A DNA stretch of 64,000 bases from Paramarasmius palmivorus (taxonomy: Eukaryota; Basidiomycota; Agaricomycetes; Agaricales; Marasmiaceae). Location of the stretch: contig JAYKXP010000160.1 of NCBI GenBank assembly GCA_037176845.1, forward strand, positions 35,091 to 99,090, read 5' to 3'. Both the position numbers and the translations under genes were made by a program. The number at the start of each line of letters is the position of its first letter. Position 1 is the stretch's first letter. Of the stretch, positions 13,575-22,973 are shown in pieces. Below the pieces are notes generated by a model, which was not told the origin of the DNA, searched no databases, and worked only from the letters and a program-made list of their open reading frames with translations.

Positions 13575-14230
13575 AAACACAGAAAAAAATCCGAAAAGTA
13601 GGTAACAATTCGCTACTGAAAACGTCGCCCGCATCGGTGCTATATAACGTCTGAAATCCAATCCTCATCGACCTACTAAAGAGGGATTAGTTTGACCAAC
13701 AACGCCTGGCCATATGGACAATTTACAACTCACCCCAAGGTCCAACGTGAAATTGTCAACGTTCGCTCCATCGTTCCCACCAGCTGACCCACTCGAGCAA
13801 AGAAAGCCACCAACGAGGCAAAGTGGGCGGAACCAACAAACGTCGGAGGAACAAAGAAGCCCACGTCGAAGGCACGTGTAACATCTTTGCGTCATCGCAC
13901 CACGTGGAATATGGAATCAACGTCCACCATCGAGCTAAACTACTCCTCAACGACACTGGGCTCAAACGACGTCTCGATCAAAAAAAAAAATCTGCACCAA
14001 GATGGACCACAAACAAATCCCGTCTCGAAATTTCTTTCGTTAACACCTAGTCCAGACTCGGCCAACACACCCCGCATATACTCCCACTCCTCCAAAGTGC
14101 GCATACGATAGAACACGACCTCTGTACCCACAGGAAATCCATAGACCTTCCAACGTTACAAAGCCATGTTAAACACCAGATACCCGGAAGAAGAAGCAGG
14201 TACGGCACCCAAGCAACCCTGACAGTCCAA
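13575..14230 (-). CDS. Probable small gene or fragment, unknown family
   Basis: Coding-like peptides are visible on the minus strand: VYGFPVGTEVVFYRMRTLEE then EWEYMRGVLAESGLGVNERN, and FETGFVCGPSW, all from about 14145 to 14005. Farther down, GGNDGANVDNFTLDLG ends at a good gtgagt donor near 13738, with an acceptor near 13681 (ctctttag). I cannot join these into one frame with certainty: a run of 12 T at about 13979-13990 and competing open frames obscure the middle. It could be an intact gene with several introns, the 5' part of something longer, or a relic. It lies just upstream of the start of the 9875-13569 gene on the same strand. Confidence 0.3.
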
Positions 14231-14448
14231 AGCTAACTTATCCGTACAGCAGCTTGTCTCGAACAGCTAGCCTCCGACAGAATTTCCACCGGATACATAG
14301 CATACCCCATTTCCAGATACGCAGAGGTAAGGAACACCACGAAGCAGCTCCCCACCTAAACCCTCATAAACACCAGACTTCACCGAGCGACCACCTCTCA
14401 GCCTCAATAATCAACACTGACTATGGCTCGATCTGGAAGCTCACGCCA

Positions 14449-14560
14449 TTAAACCGGTCCGAAGAAGTGCAGGAAGAAGTTGTCTTCAGCGTACAAGGAA
14501 TCATCCTTCATTGCGAGTTGCCGCCAGTACTCATACCCTTCGGAAGGTGTGCAAGCCCTA
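14449..14560 (-). other. Minus-strand exon-like fragment
   Basis: The minus strand reads TPSEGYEYWRQLAMKDDSLY and then AEDNFFLHFFGPV before TAA at 14449-14451. The amino-acid texture is that of a real C-terminal exon. Its upstream part would have to lie opposite the plus-strand gene at 14580-15361 unless the whole protein is very short, so it may be a relic. Confidence 0.3.
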
Positions 14561-14579
14561 AATTACGAAGCAATGAGAC

Positions 14580-15361
14580 ATGACTAACAAGCTAAAAGGT
14601 CAGCCTTGCCTCAACATATCAGACAGAGGATCATACTAGCAGGGTTCGACACTCCCACGTTTACCACATCTCTCATCGGTTTAAACCTCGTAGACGATTT
14701 CCTCCGGCTCAATATACGAGAAGACGTCTCCCGACCACTCCCAGCTTTCAAAGCAGGCCAACAGACAGTCGAAATCGCCAATCGTTACTTCACCAGCGCA
14801 CGAATGGCTGAACCTGAAGAACGTATAAGCATTTCCGCGAACGTAGACCCCAAAGGTATATTGGAATCGATTAGAGGAGAGACCTTGTTTCATACGACAG
14901 AGAACCAAGTAGAGTACTACCAACGCACGGCGAACATTAACGGAGGTTACCGGTACGTCAAAGCACATACCAAATAGAAGACTAAATCACGTTCATAATA
15001 CAGATTTGCGACCGTCAGCCCGGCACGAATTCACGAAGGAGACATAGTCGAGGTTCAATTTACGATAACACTAGTCGAAACGAACAGCAGGAATCACACA
15101 GACATCAAACAATCGTTCGCCACCAAATTAATCCTTCGTTCAATAACCCTACTGGACGGCGCTTTCTCAGAGGTGAGCTCAACGAAAAAAACACGATGCC
15201 AACCTGACGGACGAGAACAGACGTACCGCAAGTTAGCAAGCACTCAACCACGAAAACCATGTCTAAAGCGCAAAGTCGGGCATGGAGACGAGGAGTGCAC
15301 GGAAGCACGAGAGAGACTGAAAAGGATGGAAATAGATAACGACAAAGAGCTTCATGTATAA
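14580..15361 (+). CDS. 213-aa uncharacterised protein, 4 exons
   Basis: Four exons join in one frame: 14580-14598, 14640-14952, 15004-15172 and 15221-15361 (642 nt, 213 codons plus TAA). The introns are 41, 51 and 48 nt with donors gtcagc, gtacgt and gtgagc and AG acceptors. The protein starts MTNKLKAGFDTPTF, continues SLIGLNLVDDFLRLN, RYFTSARMAEPEERISISAN and NQVEYYQRTANINGGYRF, and then a beta-strand-like block, VSPARIHEGDIVEVQFTITL followed by LILRSITLLDGAFSE. The tail is basic and acidic (PRKPCLKRKVGHGDEE) and probably flexible. I do not know a function. The 'GDIVEVQ...LRS--LLDG' pattern is one I associate with multi-copy hypothetical proteins of Agaricales; that is memory, not a search. 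The + strand codons here are A+C-rich like the surrounding DNA. The start codon overlaps a minus-strand ATG in the sequence CATG at 14579-14582. Confidence 0.7.
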
Positions 15362-15563
15362 CGCTCACTCCACCGACGATCTTACTCATATGTTCAAATG
15401 TATTCAGTCTGTCGAAAAGCCGAGTGAGCCCACCATACCCACAGCTAAAACGAAAGTAACCATTAAGAAGCATCGCTCTTCATTCCAGACAACCCAATCA
15501 TCGCGTTACCGCATCACTGAACTATTCTGAACTACATACTAATAGGTTTACAAAAAAGCAAGT

Positions 15564-16397
15564 CTACTCCAACAACGCCTCCACGTCACCATGGTACCTA
15601 AAAAAGAACTCCGCAGGAGAAACCGCCTTAACGGTGCTGTCAATTGGGACCGCGTCGTAGACAACCTGAGGGTCTTTATGGAGCCGCTCATATATCGCAT
15701 GAAGATGTCTGCATCAAAGCTCAGCGAATATTCGGCCGACAAATACAGAAAACTGCACACCGGACTACACAAACGACCTCTTCCTTCATGTTCTCGATGT
15801 TCAAAGCGCCCTCCCGTTGATACTCAACAAGCAAAGGACCGAACCAAGGTCGATTCTTCCCTGGCCCAACCAACACTTGCAACATGTGGGTCACAAAGCT
15901 ATTCCTGAGCGTCTGAAAAGCGAGCGTCTGATCAAGATACGCAACAAGATAATGGTCGGCCGGCTCAGTGAACATGTATGTCACGCAGACATCACCCAGC
16001 CCATAGCCATCAACATAAGGACGATACTGGCGACCACGGAGACGAACACGGGGGATATCGACGAGTCTGGGCGTCCCTTCAACCGGAAAATACAATACCG
16101 TCTAGAAACACTGTGTGAGTCGAAAGCGCGGGTCTCCGTTGCAACAGTACAATTTACCTTCACAGCATTATCGGAAGCAGAACGATCGCCATCCGACACA
16201 GCCGGAGGTGAAGAGACCGAGGATTCAGATACCTAAGTAAACCGACGGAACTCGTAAACAGCAAGAAAAGGCCAAGACGAGCGAGACTAAACCTCTTCCT
16301 GGCCACCAGAATTTCCTCCACCGCGCTCCAATGAACCATTGTCGTCAAAAGCGTCCCGTGTGGCAGGCTTGCCAAGAGAGCGACGCGTAGCAGGCAT
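15564..16397 (-). CDS. 221-aa uncharacterised protein, 4 exons
   Basis: Exons 16293-16397, 16158-16232, 15761-16101 and 15564-15708 sum to 666 nt, 221 codons plus TAG. The introns are 60, 56 and 52 nt; the last donor (gtgtgc, next to 15761) was chosen because it keeps the frame. The N-terminus (MPATRRSLGKPATRDAFDDN) is polar and Ser/Gly-rich to about residue 60. A compact domain follows: VLYFPVEGTPRLVDIPRVRL, then RQYRPYVDGYGLGDVCVTYM and FTEPADHYLVAYLDQTLAFQ, VLVGPGKNRPWFGPLLVEYQ. The last exon gives LHAIYERLHKDPQVVYDAVP and ends in FFRYHGDVEALLE. No catalytic motif is recognised and no membrane segment is seen. It faces the plus-strand gene 14580-15361 tail-to-tail with 202 bp between stops. 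Confidence 0.72.
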
Positions 16398-17001
16398 CTA
16401 GATGCATCGTACAATAAAAAAAAAAAAAAGACCCCTCAGGAGACATGCATACACTTACACCGTACAGAAGCAAAAAACCAGCTGTAACTGTTCCGAAAGA
16501 AAGGGAGAATGGGAAGGATCGGAATCGAATGCTACCCTACTCGAGGATCATACATCCATGCCAGACAGAGAACAAATACATGACCTCAATAAACACGTAC
16601 GCTGTACTTTCTACGTGGAGCCATACACCAACACAGGCTCAGCAACCGAGAAGAACCAACGCCTCACAATTAAACTAAAGGCCCCTTCCGAGCCAAACCC
16701 GCGGAAAGCCTCAAACAAAGTCTAGTCTTCCAACAAAAGCTCCAAATCAATCAGAACAGTCTGTTCCGCACGTACTCTAGTACCTAGTGTCCGAATCCAT
16801 CGCCAACGGAGACGCCCAGGAAGCAAACAGAACTACAGTGGCACAAGAAACACGATCCACACCCCAAAAAGCACAAGTCCACGCCAATTAAAGAAATCGC
16901 GGCCTCGCCACACCTTCGCACCTCACGAGCAAAATCACAACATCAGCTTCTGCCAGCAATAAACCACCCACACCGTCACCAACCAAACCTACGAAACGAG
17001 A
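16398..17001. other. A+C-rich spacer
   Basis: The + strand is strongly A+C-rich (in 16861-16920 I count 21 A, 23 C, 9 G and 7 T) and carries an A13 run just after 16410. One + strand open frame near 16600-16720 (VEPYTNTGSATEKNQRLTIK) could be a fragment, but I cannot link it to the gene starting at 17002. No other gene is supported. Confidence 0.4.
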
Positions 17002-17395
17002 ATGGCAACAAGCGACACTCATTATCCGAGACCAGCGAGGACCATGCAGACAGGCAAGCCTACACCACCCAAAAATAAACCAAGAACACTAACATTTCCA
17101 TCAGAAGCCACAAACATGGCCTGCTTGCTCAACCGGTTGAGCCACAACCAACAGCAAGTGATCAGGTACATTATAGAACTACTGATAAGCAAAGGTGAGC
17201 CACATGTAATACGCACAAAAGAGCTCACACTAACGAGCAACCCAAGGCCCCGTAGAACCGGTTATGGACGTGCTATCCCAAACATCATTCATGGCGGATC
17301 TCGCCGTGATCTCAGAGGTGTCTTCAACGGAGAACAGTTCGATAGACGGAGACTCGGACTACAGGGAGGACGAGTTAAGCACCAGAGGAGACTAA
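17002..17395 (+). CDS. 110-aa uncharacterised protein, 2 exons
   Basis: Exon 1 (17002-17194) and exon 2 (17256-17395) are joined by a 61-nt intron (gtgagc...ccgtag), giving 333 nt, 110 codons plus TAA. Without this splice the frame runs into a basic, unlikely tail; with it the C-terminus becomes acidic and Ser-rich (EVSSTENSSIDGDSDYREDE) and ends in LSTRGD. The N-terminal 35 residues are Pro/Thr/Lys-rich and probably disordered. An amphipathic helix follows (LLNRLSHNQQQVIRYIIELL). It could be a small adaptor or DNA-associated protein, but this is a guess from composition only. It sits between two minus-strand genes of the same A+C-skewed segment. Confidence 0.55.
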
Positions 17396-17651
17396 CAAAA
17401 AAGTAACTTGATGTAGCAGTACGACAATATAAAAACCCATTGTGACTCATCAAAACAATCACCAGACAAATCCAGCCACGAATGTAAACTAACCAACGAA
17501 TATTCGATTCGACACTCTACCACACTATGCAGGATCTACTGTCTAAGCCAACTCAAAATCCACGCCGACCACAGACACCTTCAACGACTCCCAGTATCAT
17601 ACCAAGCTCTGCAATACTAGTTTCACCAAACATCAGTGTTAAACACGAACT

Positions 17652-18310
17652 TCAAAAAGACAATGGCCCACCCAAAGCTGCTCTTCGCACCATAGCCGCC
17701 TCGCTAAGGACAGTGACCCCCAAAAACTGAGCAAGTCCACCGCGAAGCCACTCGTATGTACACGCATCGTAGCGTCTCAACGAGAAGGGCAAACGTGCCT
17801 CTCGCTGACTCCTGGTGTAAGAGGCGAGTCTGGCACCCTCAACGGCCCACAAATCCGTGAAATCCAAGTCGGAAAGGTCGGGTTCCACCGCATCCGCTCC
17901 AACGGGAGCCTCCATCAGCGGAACGACAACATTGCGGGTGAATTCGTCCGTAATAGACCTGGAAATCGTGTCCACTACCAGCTGAACACAACCTCGAAAC
18001 CGAGCAGAGAGCAACGCTCGTCCAGGAAAAGAACGCTGGTACTGAATGGGCAACTCCTAAACGCACGGCCTTCGGTGAGTAAAAACAAAAGCAAGAGAAG
18101 GGCGAGGAAGCGACATACAGCCATATTCCGCAACATAAACATCTCCAACTGCAAAGCTCGAGCGTTCACAGCACCCACGATCGATGCCAAACTCCCGTCC
18201 TCCTGTCGAGGATAGCTTTCTACGACACGACAGAAAAATTCCTGGTGTGAGGGCAAAGAACCGCGAATCAAGACTTCTCGCTCTTCAGCAGAAAGGTATG
18301 GTTCAGTCAT
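17652..18310 (-). CDS. 198-aa uncharacterised, largely helical protein, 2 exons
   Basis: Exon 1 (18119-18310, 64 codons) begins MTEPYLSAEEREVLIRGSLP and ends LEMFMLRNMA at a gtatgt donor. The 62-nt intron ends in gtttag and exon 2 (17652-18056) begins ELPIQYQRSFPGRALLSARF. Both phases are 0 and the total is 198 residues. The sequence alternates amphipathic helices (FRGCVQLVVDTISRSITDEF, LRRYDACTYEWLRGGLAQFL) and has an acidic loop (VEPDLSDLDFTDLWAVEGAR). No known domain is recognised and no signal peptide or transmembrane segment is apparent. Coding DNA is T+G-rich on the sense strand, the complement of the A+C skew seen in the neighbouring plus-strand genes. The first in-frame ATG was taken as start. 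Confidence 0.7.
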
Positions 18311-18820
18311 TGTAAGAAGAGAACGTATGAACGCACCACCAAGCAACAGCCAGATATTTAAACCAAATCGCCAGCCTAGTAAGAGTCAAACAAAGTTCGA
18401 GCCACCAGCCCAAATCATCGCAAGAACTCCTAAAAGGAAGCACCCCATCGCAGTTAGATCAAAACGAGACAGAAAGGAGCAGATCTACGCAGACAGAAAG
18501 AAAAAAAAAATGGTACATCCCAGAAACCCAGGTCCACCGAAACCGGTCCAAAAAGAAGTCGGTCCATCAAAGATCACATGCAAGAGCGTGGGTATATTTG
18601 CACAGTAAACGGCGTCAAAAAGCTCCCCCATAAAGAACGAATTCTCCATTTCATTCCGAACTCGTAACTTGCAGTCCTGCAAAATAATGTTGAATTCTGA
18701 CCAATATATATCCAAACCTTCCTTTTCTGGTAGATACTTACTTCATATGGACAGAATCCTCTCCTTGTTCTCATTTCTTGCATAGTTACTATTACTTTAT
18801 CGTGTCCACTTTCACTTATA
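18311..18820. other. Spacer at the right edge of the skewed segment
   Basis: No supported gene. A + strand frame rich in Lys/Pro and a minus-strand frame (FNIILQDCKLRVRNEMENSF) both occur; the latter has coding texture but no joinable exons. The A+C excess ends near 18640, where the sequence turns A+T-rich. Confidence 0.35.
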
Positions 18821-19421
18821 TGTAAAATATGTACGCTCGCGGATATATAAGCAGCAGGGTTTCCCCTAGGAAGCTCTCAAGCAATTACCCCGCTATATAC
18901 ATAGCCCTAGTGCACCAATAGCAGAGTTCTTGTCTTCTATTGTTGACCATAGAGGTGACGTGTGCTTAGAAAATAACTTAGAAAATAAAACCTTGAAAAG
19001 CCCTTCTCTATATTGAACTAGAGTCGTGAAATTAAGAACTTTGAGATACCCATAGGACAGAGCTAGTTCATCTAGTCTCTTTGGATAGGATTGATTGTTT
19101 CAGGACTAGTGTGGAGCCCCACTAGATCCCTTTTCACTTGGTGTGGAGCCCCACCAGTGATCGTTAAAGCTTAGTGTGGAGCCCCACTAGCTTATAGGTG
19201 GCCTGGTTGTCGTGTTAGTTCGACTAGTGTAATCAGTGCCTTTGGTTGTCGTGCTAGTTCGACTAGTGTAACCATAGCCTTCATAGGAACAATAGGTCTT
19301 TACCCTTGTTGGGTTCGATAGGTTATTTTGTGTCATAGGAACATATAGGAATAGTTATAGATAGGTTTATAGGTTGGCTCGCGTTGTCTTGATTATATCG
19401 AGACCATATTATCATATTACA
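18821..19421. repeat. Possible solo LTR
   Basis: The segment opens with TGTAAAATATG and closes with CATATTACA, near-perfect inverted ends of the TG...CA type. It contains a TATA-like sequence (atatataag, near 18842) and AATAAA near 18984, as an LTR would. I do not see a matching target-site duplication (ttata before, ttgtt after), so the boundaries or the identity may be wrong. Confidence 0.3.
19105..19274 (+). repeat. Clustered palindromic and direct repeats
   Basis: Three copies of a 20-base unit (ctagtgtggagccccactag at 19106-19125, variants at 19138-19157 and 19171-19190) are each built of complementary arms around TGGAGCCC. Two 31-bp direct copies of a second unit (beginning ggttgtcgtg, with ttcgactagtgtaa) follow at 19205-19235 and 19244-19274, differing at two positions. 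Confidence 0.8.
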
Positions 19422-19783
19422 TTGTTTCATTCATCGCTTGTACACTTCCCTTGTGTCCTAGTGATTTGTAGACGTTCAACTAGTGTGCTAGTTGATTTCT
19501 TGTGTCGATTGTACGGATCCTTTGACAACGTCGAACCCCACTCGCACAACTTGGCATATATATTTCGCTCGTTCACAAGCATTTCATAAGCCTCACACCG
19601 GCGATTCTGACGCGGAAACAAAACCAAGAAATGACTTTATGCTACGACCAGAACACATCCGGGAGCAACAAAACTATGCCGAACACATCAGCATTCGCAG
19701 AACGATAAACGGCGGCGTATAGCGCAACACATGCACGTTGGGGGCAGGAAATGACGAATGGGGAAATAGTGGTTGATGGGACA

Positions 19784-20593
19784 TCAAAATGTGTAGTCCG
19801 AATCATAAACGGCAACAGCGGCTGTTGTCTTTTCACGTTTGGAATGACAGCGGGGTGATTTATCCTCAGACTCTGAGCTGGAGGATTCAGAAGGTTCGGG
19901 GCAATTGCAAATGAAATGGCCTGAATTTCCGCAATGGAAACACTTGCCTTTAGCCTTTCCTTTGGCTTTGGCACGGGCGGCTAATGCGATGTCGTTGGAT
20001 GATGGCTTGGCATCTTGACGGCGTGCCTGCTCCAGAATGCGGGCAATGACGAGGGAGGAATCTCCGAGTGATAAGGTGTCGATACTCTGAATAAATGAAT
20101 TCCAGGACTCGGGAAGAGATGTGAGAAGGGTGATGGAGAATTCGTCATCGGTGATCTTCGAATTGAGGGCGGTCAACTGCTGGCGGTAGCGTGTCATTGT
20201 ACGTATGTGCTCCTCTATGTCTTCTCCTTCAAGGCACTCGGCACAGAACAATTTTTGATGTGCGAGAATGATCCCTATTGCCCCTTTGGGCTGGTACATG
20301 TCGGAAAGGGTTTTCCAGGCAGCGGCGGAGGTTTCAGCATCGGCAATGTACACAAGCGGCTCATCTCCAACACGGAGTCAGATCGCAGAGAGAGCTTGCC
20401 GATCCTTCTTTTGCCAGGCTTTGGTGCTGTCACTCTTGGCATCTTCAGGCTTGGGGATAATGCCAAAGACGTAGTCGTAGAGACCCATGTCCGTGAGAAT
20501 GTCGGACATCTTGATTTTCCAGGTGGAATAATTTTCGGCACCAGAAAGATGCTGGATACGGTAAGCGCTGGTGGTGGCGTCGGCAATCGACAT
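19784..20593 (-). pseudogene. Copia-type gag with an internal stop
   Basis: The reading frame begins MSIADATTSAYRIQHLSGAE, includes NYSTWKIKMSDILTDMGLYD and continues in the same frame through a TGA near 20379 to RVGDEPLVYIADAETSAAAW. These blocks match the N-terminal gag regions of Copia elements. A CCHC zinc knuckle (CFHCGNSGHFICNC, spacing C-X2-C-X4-H-X4-C) lies near the C-terminus, followed by a Ser/Glu-rich tail ending YDSDYTF. The stop replaces a position where related proteins usually have Arg (AIRLRV-like), consistent with CGA to TGA by deamination. Gag would package element RNA in virus-like particles; this copy cannot. Confidence 0.75.
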
Positions 20594-20679
20594 GGCGAAA
20601 CGGAATTAGAAGGACGAGAGCAGCAGAGAAGGTCGAGATAAACAAGAGACTTCAGTTCAGGCTGGTGGGGCCCATAACC

Positions 20680-21360
20680 TGTTGTGGATTAGGTATTGAA
20701 TGTATTGGTTGATACCTACAAGTGACTAGCTAGCTTTTATATCTACAAGTAAGTATCTGGAAGGTTCTATGTATCAGTAAGCTAGTGGAGAGTCTTAGTA
20801 AGAAATGAGTAAGAATGGAGACGGAATGACGAGGAGAAGGAAAAGGAAACCGTGAGAATATTCTACTACTTCCACCTTGCACTCACACTAAACTGTAACT
20901 ACGACAACTCGGACATTTCTAATCCAGGTAACTTTGCTCTCGAAGGTGACTCACACCTCCAGCTTCTACCATATTTGGTATATAGCTCTGATTCATCCCC
21001 TAGGGTCCTTCTACACTGTGGTAGTTGGTCCTCATTCACTATCCCATCCCATATGCCCCATAGCACACTTATAGTGTAGCCATATGACCTACTAGGAAGT
21101 CTACTATGTACAGTAGCACAACCTCATAAGGTTCCAGCCTGATAATAGAGTAGACACAGTCTACAGGTTTCAATGCGTATTCTAGCACACTAATATAGGG
21201 CTAATGACGACATCAATGTCTATGTGCACACAGCTAGTATTCACTACACAGTGCATGCCTATCTTATTCTTTGTCATATGCACACTACTAGGCTCCTAGC
21301 AGTGATACCAAGTCCATATGGTACTTAGTATGATGTACTAGTGTGATTCTGAACACAACA
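20680..21360 (-). repeat. Copia LTR, 681 bp
   Basis: The segment begins TGTTGTG and ends CACAACA on the + strand, perfect 7-bp inverted ends of LTR type. It lies 86 bp upstream of the gag start, with the primer-binding region immediately inside. A second copy was not found in the window. Confidence 0.7.
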
Positions 21361-21901
21361 ATTAGTGTTGAAACAACTGGTTTTCAGTGATTCTGTTCTG
21401 GTACCCCCACACTGGCATCGGTAATTTCCGATCAGTTTCCCCCTCTGCCATCAGTCCCAAGTATAACTCTCTGGTGTGTATGAAGGGGTGAATTAACTTG
21501 AAAGTATCCCTTTGGTGTGTCTGGTAGGTTATCTAGGTGTAGTCCATCGTGATTTCACTTAGGGACCTTCTCCCTACAGTTTTCAGGAGGTGATTGTACT
21601 TAGACAACCACTGGTAGAAGTACTAGCAGTGGTCAGATACCCATGTAGAGTGTACCATGTACCAATATCCACTAATATAACCACCTAAAACACCTTCTGT
21701 CAAATGACTAGCTATTCAGGGCTCATACTAGTCCTTCTATAACCATTATGGGTTTAAACAACAATAATAAAGTGCAAAACCAGTGTGTTTGCATTTGAAA
21801 ACAAAGTGATTAAAGTCAGGTGTATGACTGGGGCAGAATCTTTACAGTCACATAATTGCAGATTACCAGGAACAAATTTTGTGTTCACTATAAAACATTA
21901 A

Positions 21902-21987
21902 TAGGACAATTTCACAGTGAAAAATTTTACAATGAAAAATTACCAGGACAATTTCATGGTGAAAGTTTTTTTACAATGAAACATTAC
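21902..21987 (+). repeat. Two tandem imperfect ~43-bp repeats
   Basis: Both units read aggacaatttca, then gtgaaa, a T-run and acaatgaaa, ending attac. They abut the left end of the inverted-repeat element at 21990 and are A+T-rich. Confidence 0.65.
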
Positions 21988-21989
21988 TA

Positions 21990-22620
21990 CAGTCATCTGG
22001 GAGTCCTTGAGACACCAGATTGATTTCACTCAATAACTCAACATCCAGTTCGAATCTCGCAAAATAAATTATATGGGTCATTTAAGTAGTATATAAACAT
22101 TGTTTCTAGCTAGTAATATGAGATATATAGGGGATTGAGGTAGAGAGGAAATGTCGAAATCGAGAGACACCCTGATGTCACGGTTTGATGGTCCTTGAGA
22201 CAGTGTGACAGCACCTAATTTTGGCGCTGCTGTCTCATGATGCTGTCACGCTTCGGTCACTCCGAAACTATATCTATCGTCTCACCTCCTCTATATTGAC
22301 AGTAGCACCTCCAAAATTGTTGGAAATGCTTTACTTTATGTCAAATACTATATAGAATGTGTTCTGGTATCGCATCCAAGCTTTTGGATTTTATAATCAG
22401 ATGAATAAAAGTTGCTGCGTCTCAAAACTGCTCAATTTTGATATATCCGTCTGGCTCCAGCGTGCACTTTGCACTCTCTGCACTCAAGGACATAGGAGGA
22501 CATGTATTGGGATAGTAGGTATAATTTACACACTTTAAATCGAGGGAGAAGCCCATTTTGGGCGCAAAAAATGCTACTGTCTCAAGGACTCCCAGTGTCT
22601 CACGGACTCCCAGATGACTG
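21990..22620. mobile_element. MITE-like element at a TA target site
   Basis: The left end (21990 on) reads CAGTCATCTGGGAGTCCTTG, and the reverse complement of the right end (22620 down) reads CAGTCATCTGGGAGTCCGTG. TA flanks both sides (21988-21989 and 22621-22622), as expected of Tc1/mariner-type insertion. On the right, the TIR sub-unit 'gggagtcc(t/g)tgagacac' is present twice in tandem. The 631-bp interior carries no transposase frame, so it is non-autonomous. Internal pairs of gagacag/ctgtctc add secondary-structure potential. Confidence 0.8.
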
Positions 22621-22973
22621 TAGGACACTATGAATTTTTGTACACTTTGACCAGCCTAAATTATAGTATCTGCTAGTACTTTGACAAAGCTACATAGAAA
22701 ATTATCATTGCAAGAAGCATTGCAGTGACATCTAAGCCAGTGAGAGCTTTCCATGGCCACCAGGATCTTATCTCTTCTCTATATGGCTCTGGTGCTTAAG
22801 TTTAGCTCAAGGGTTTATAATACTTTGAATGGTCCACTAACCTTGAGTTAACAAGGATGTAAGATCTTGTTCTTGCATGCTTTTATTAGGTTGCTTGTTG
22901 AGATTAGATGCCCAAGGTGTGTTTTCTGAGGATAAAAACAGTGAAAGTTGAAATTGAAACACCATGATTGAAA

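Larger units (their letters stand above)
19784..21360 (-). mobile_element. Truncated Ty1/Copia-type retrotransposon
   Basis: On the minus strand the order is LTR (21360-20680), primer-binding-site region, gag (20593-19784). The protease, integrase and reverse transcriptase that should follow gag are absent, and no second LTR is found to the left, so the element is 3'-truncated. The base after the LTR begins ggttatgggccccacc, a plausible primer-binding site. Orientation and class follow from the gag domain order. Confidence 0.75.

Noticed and set aside
14681..14968. Minus-strand 95-aa frame opposite the 213-aa gene
   Set aside because: The plus strand has the better, splice-consistent coding sequence; this frame is its antisense shadow.
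18346..18600. Plus-strand Lys/Pro-rich frame (93 aa)
   Set aside because: It is the shadow expected from A+C-rich DNA and has no splice support.
19642..19974. Continuation of the Copia polyprotein beyond gag
   Set aside because: None of the three frames shows protease, integrase or reverse transcriptase motifs, so the element is taken to end near 19784.
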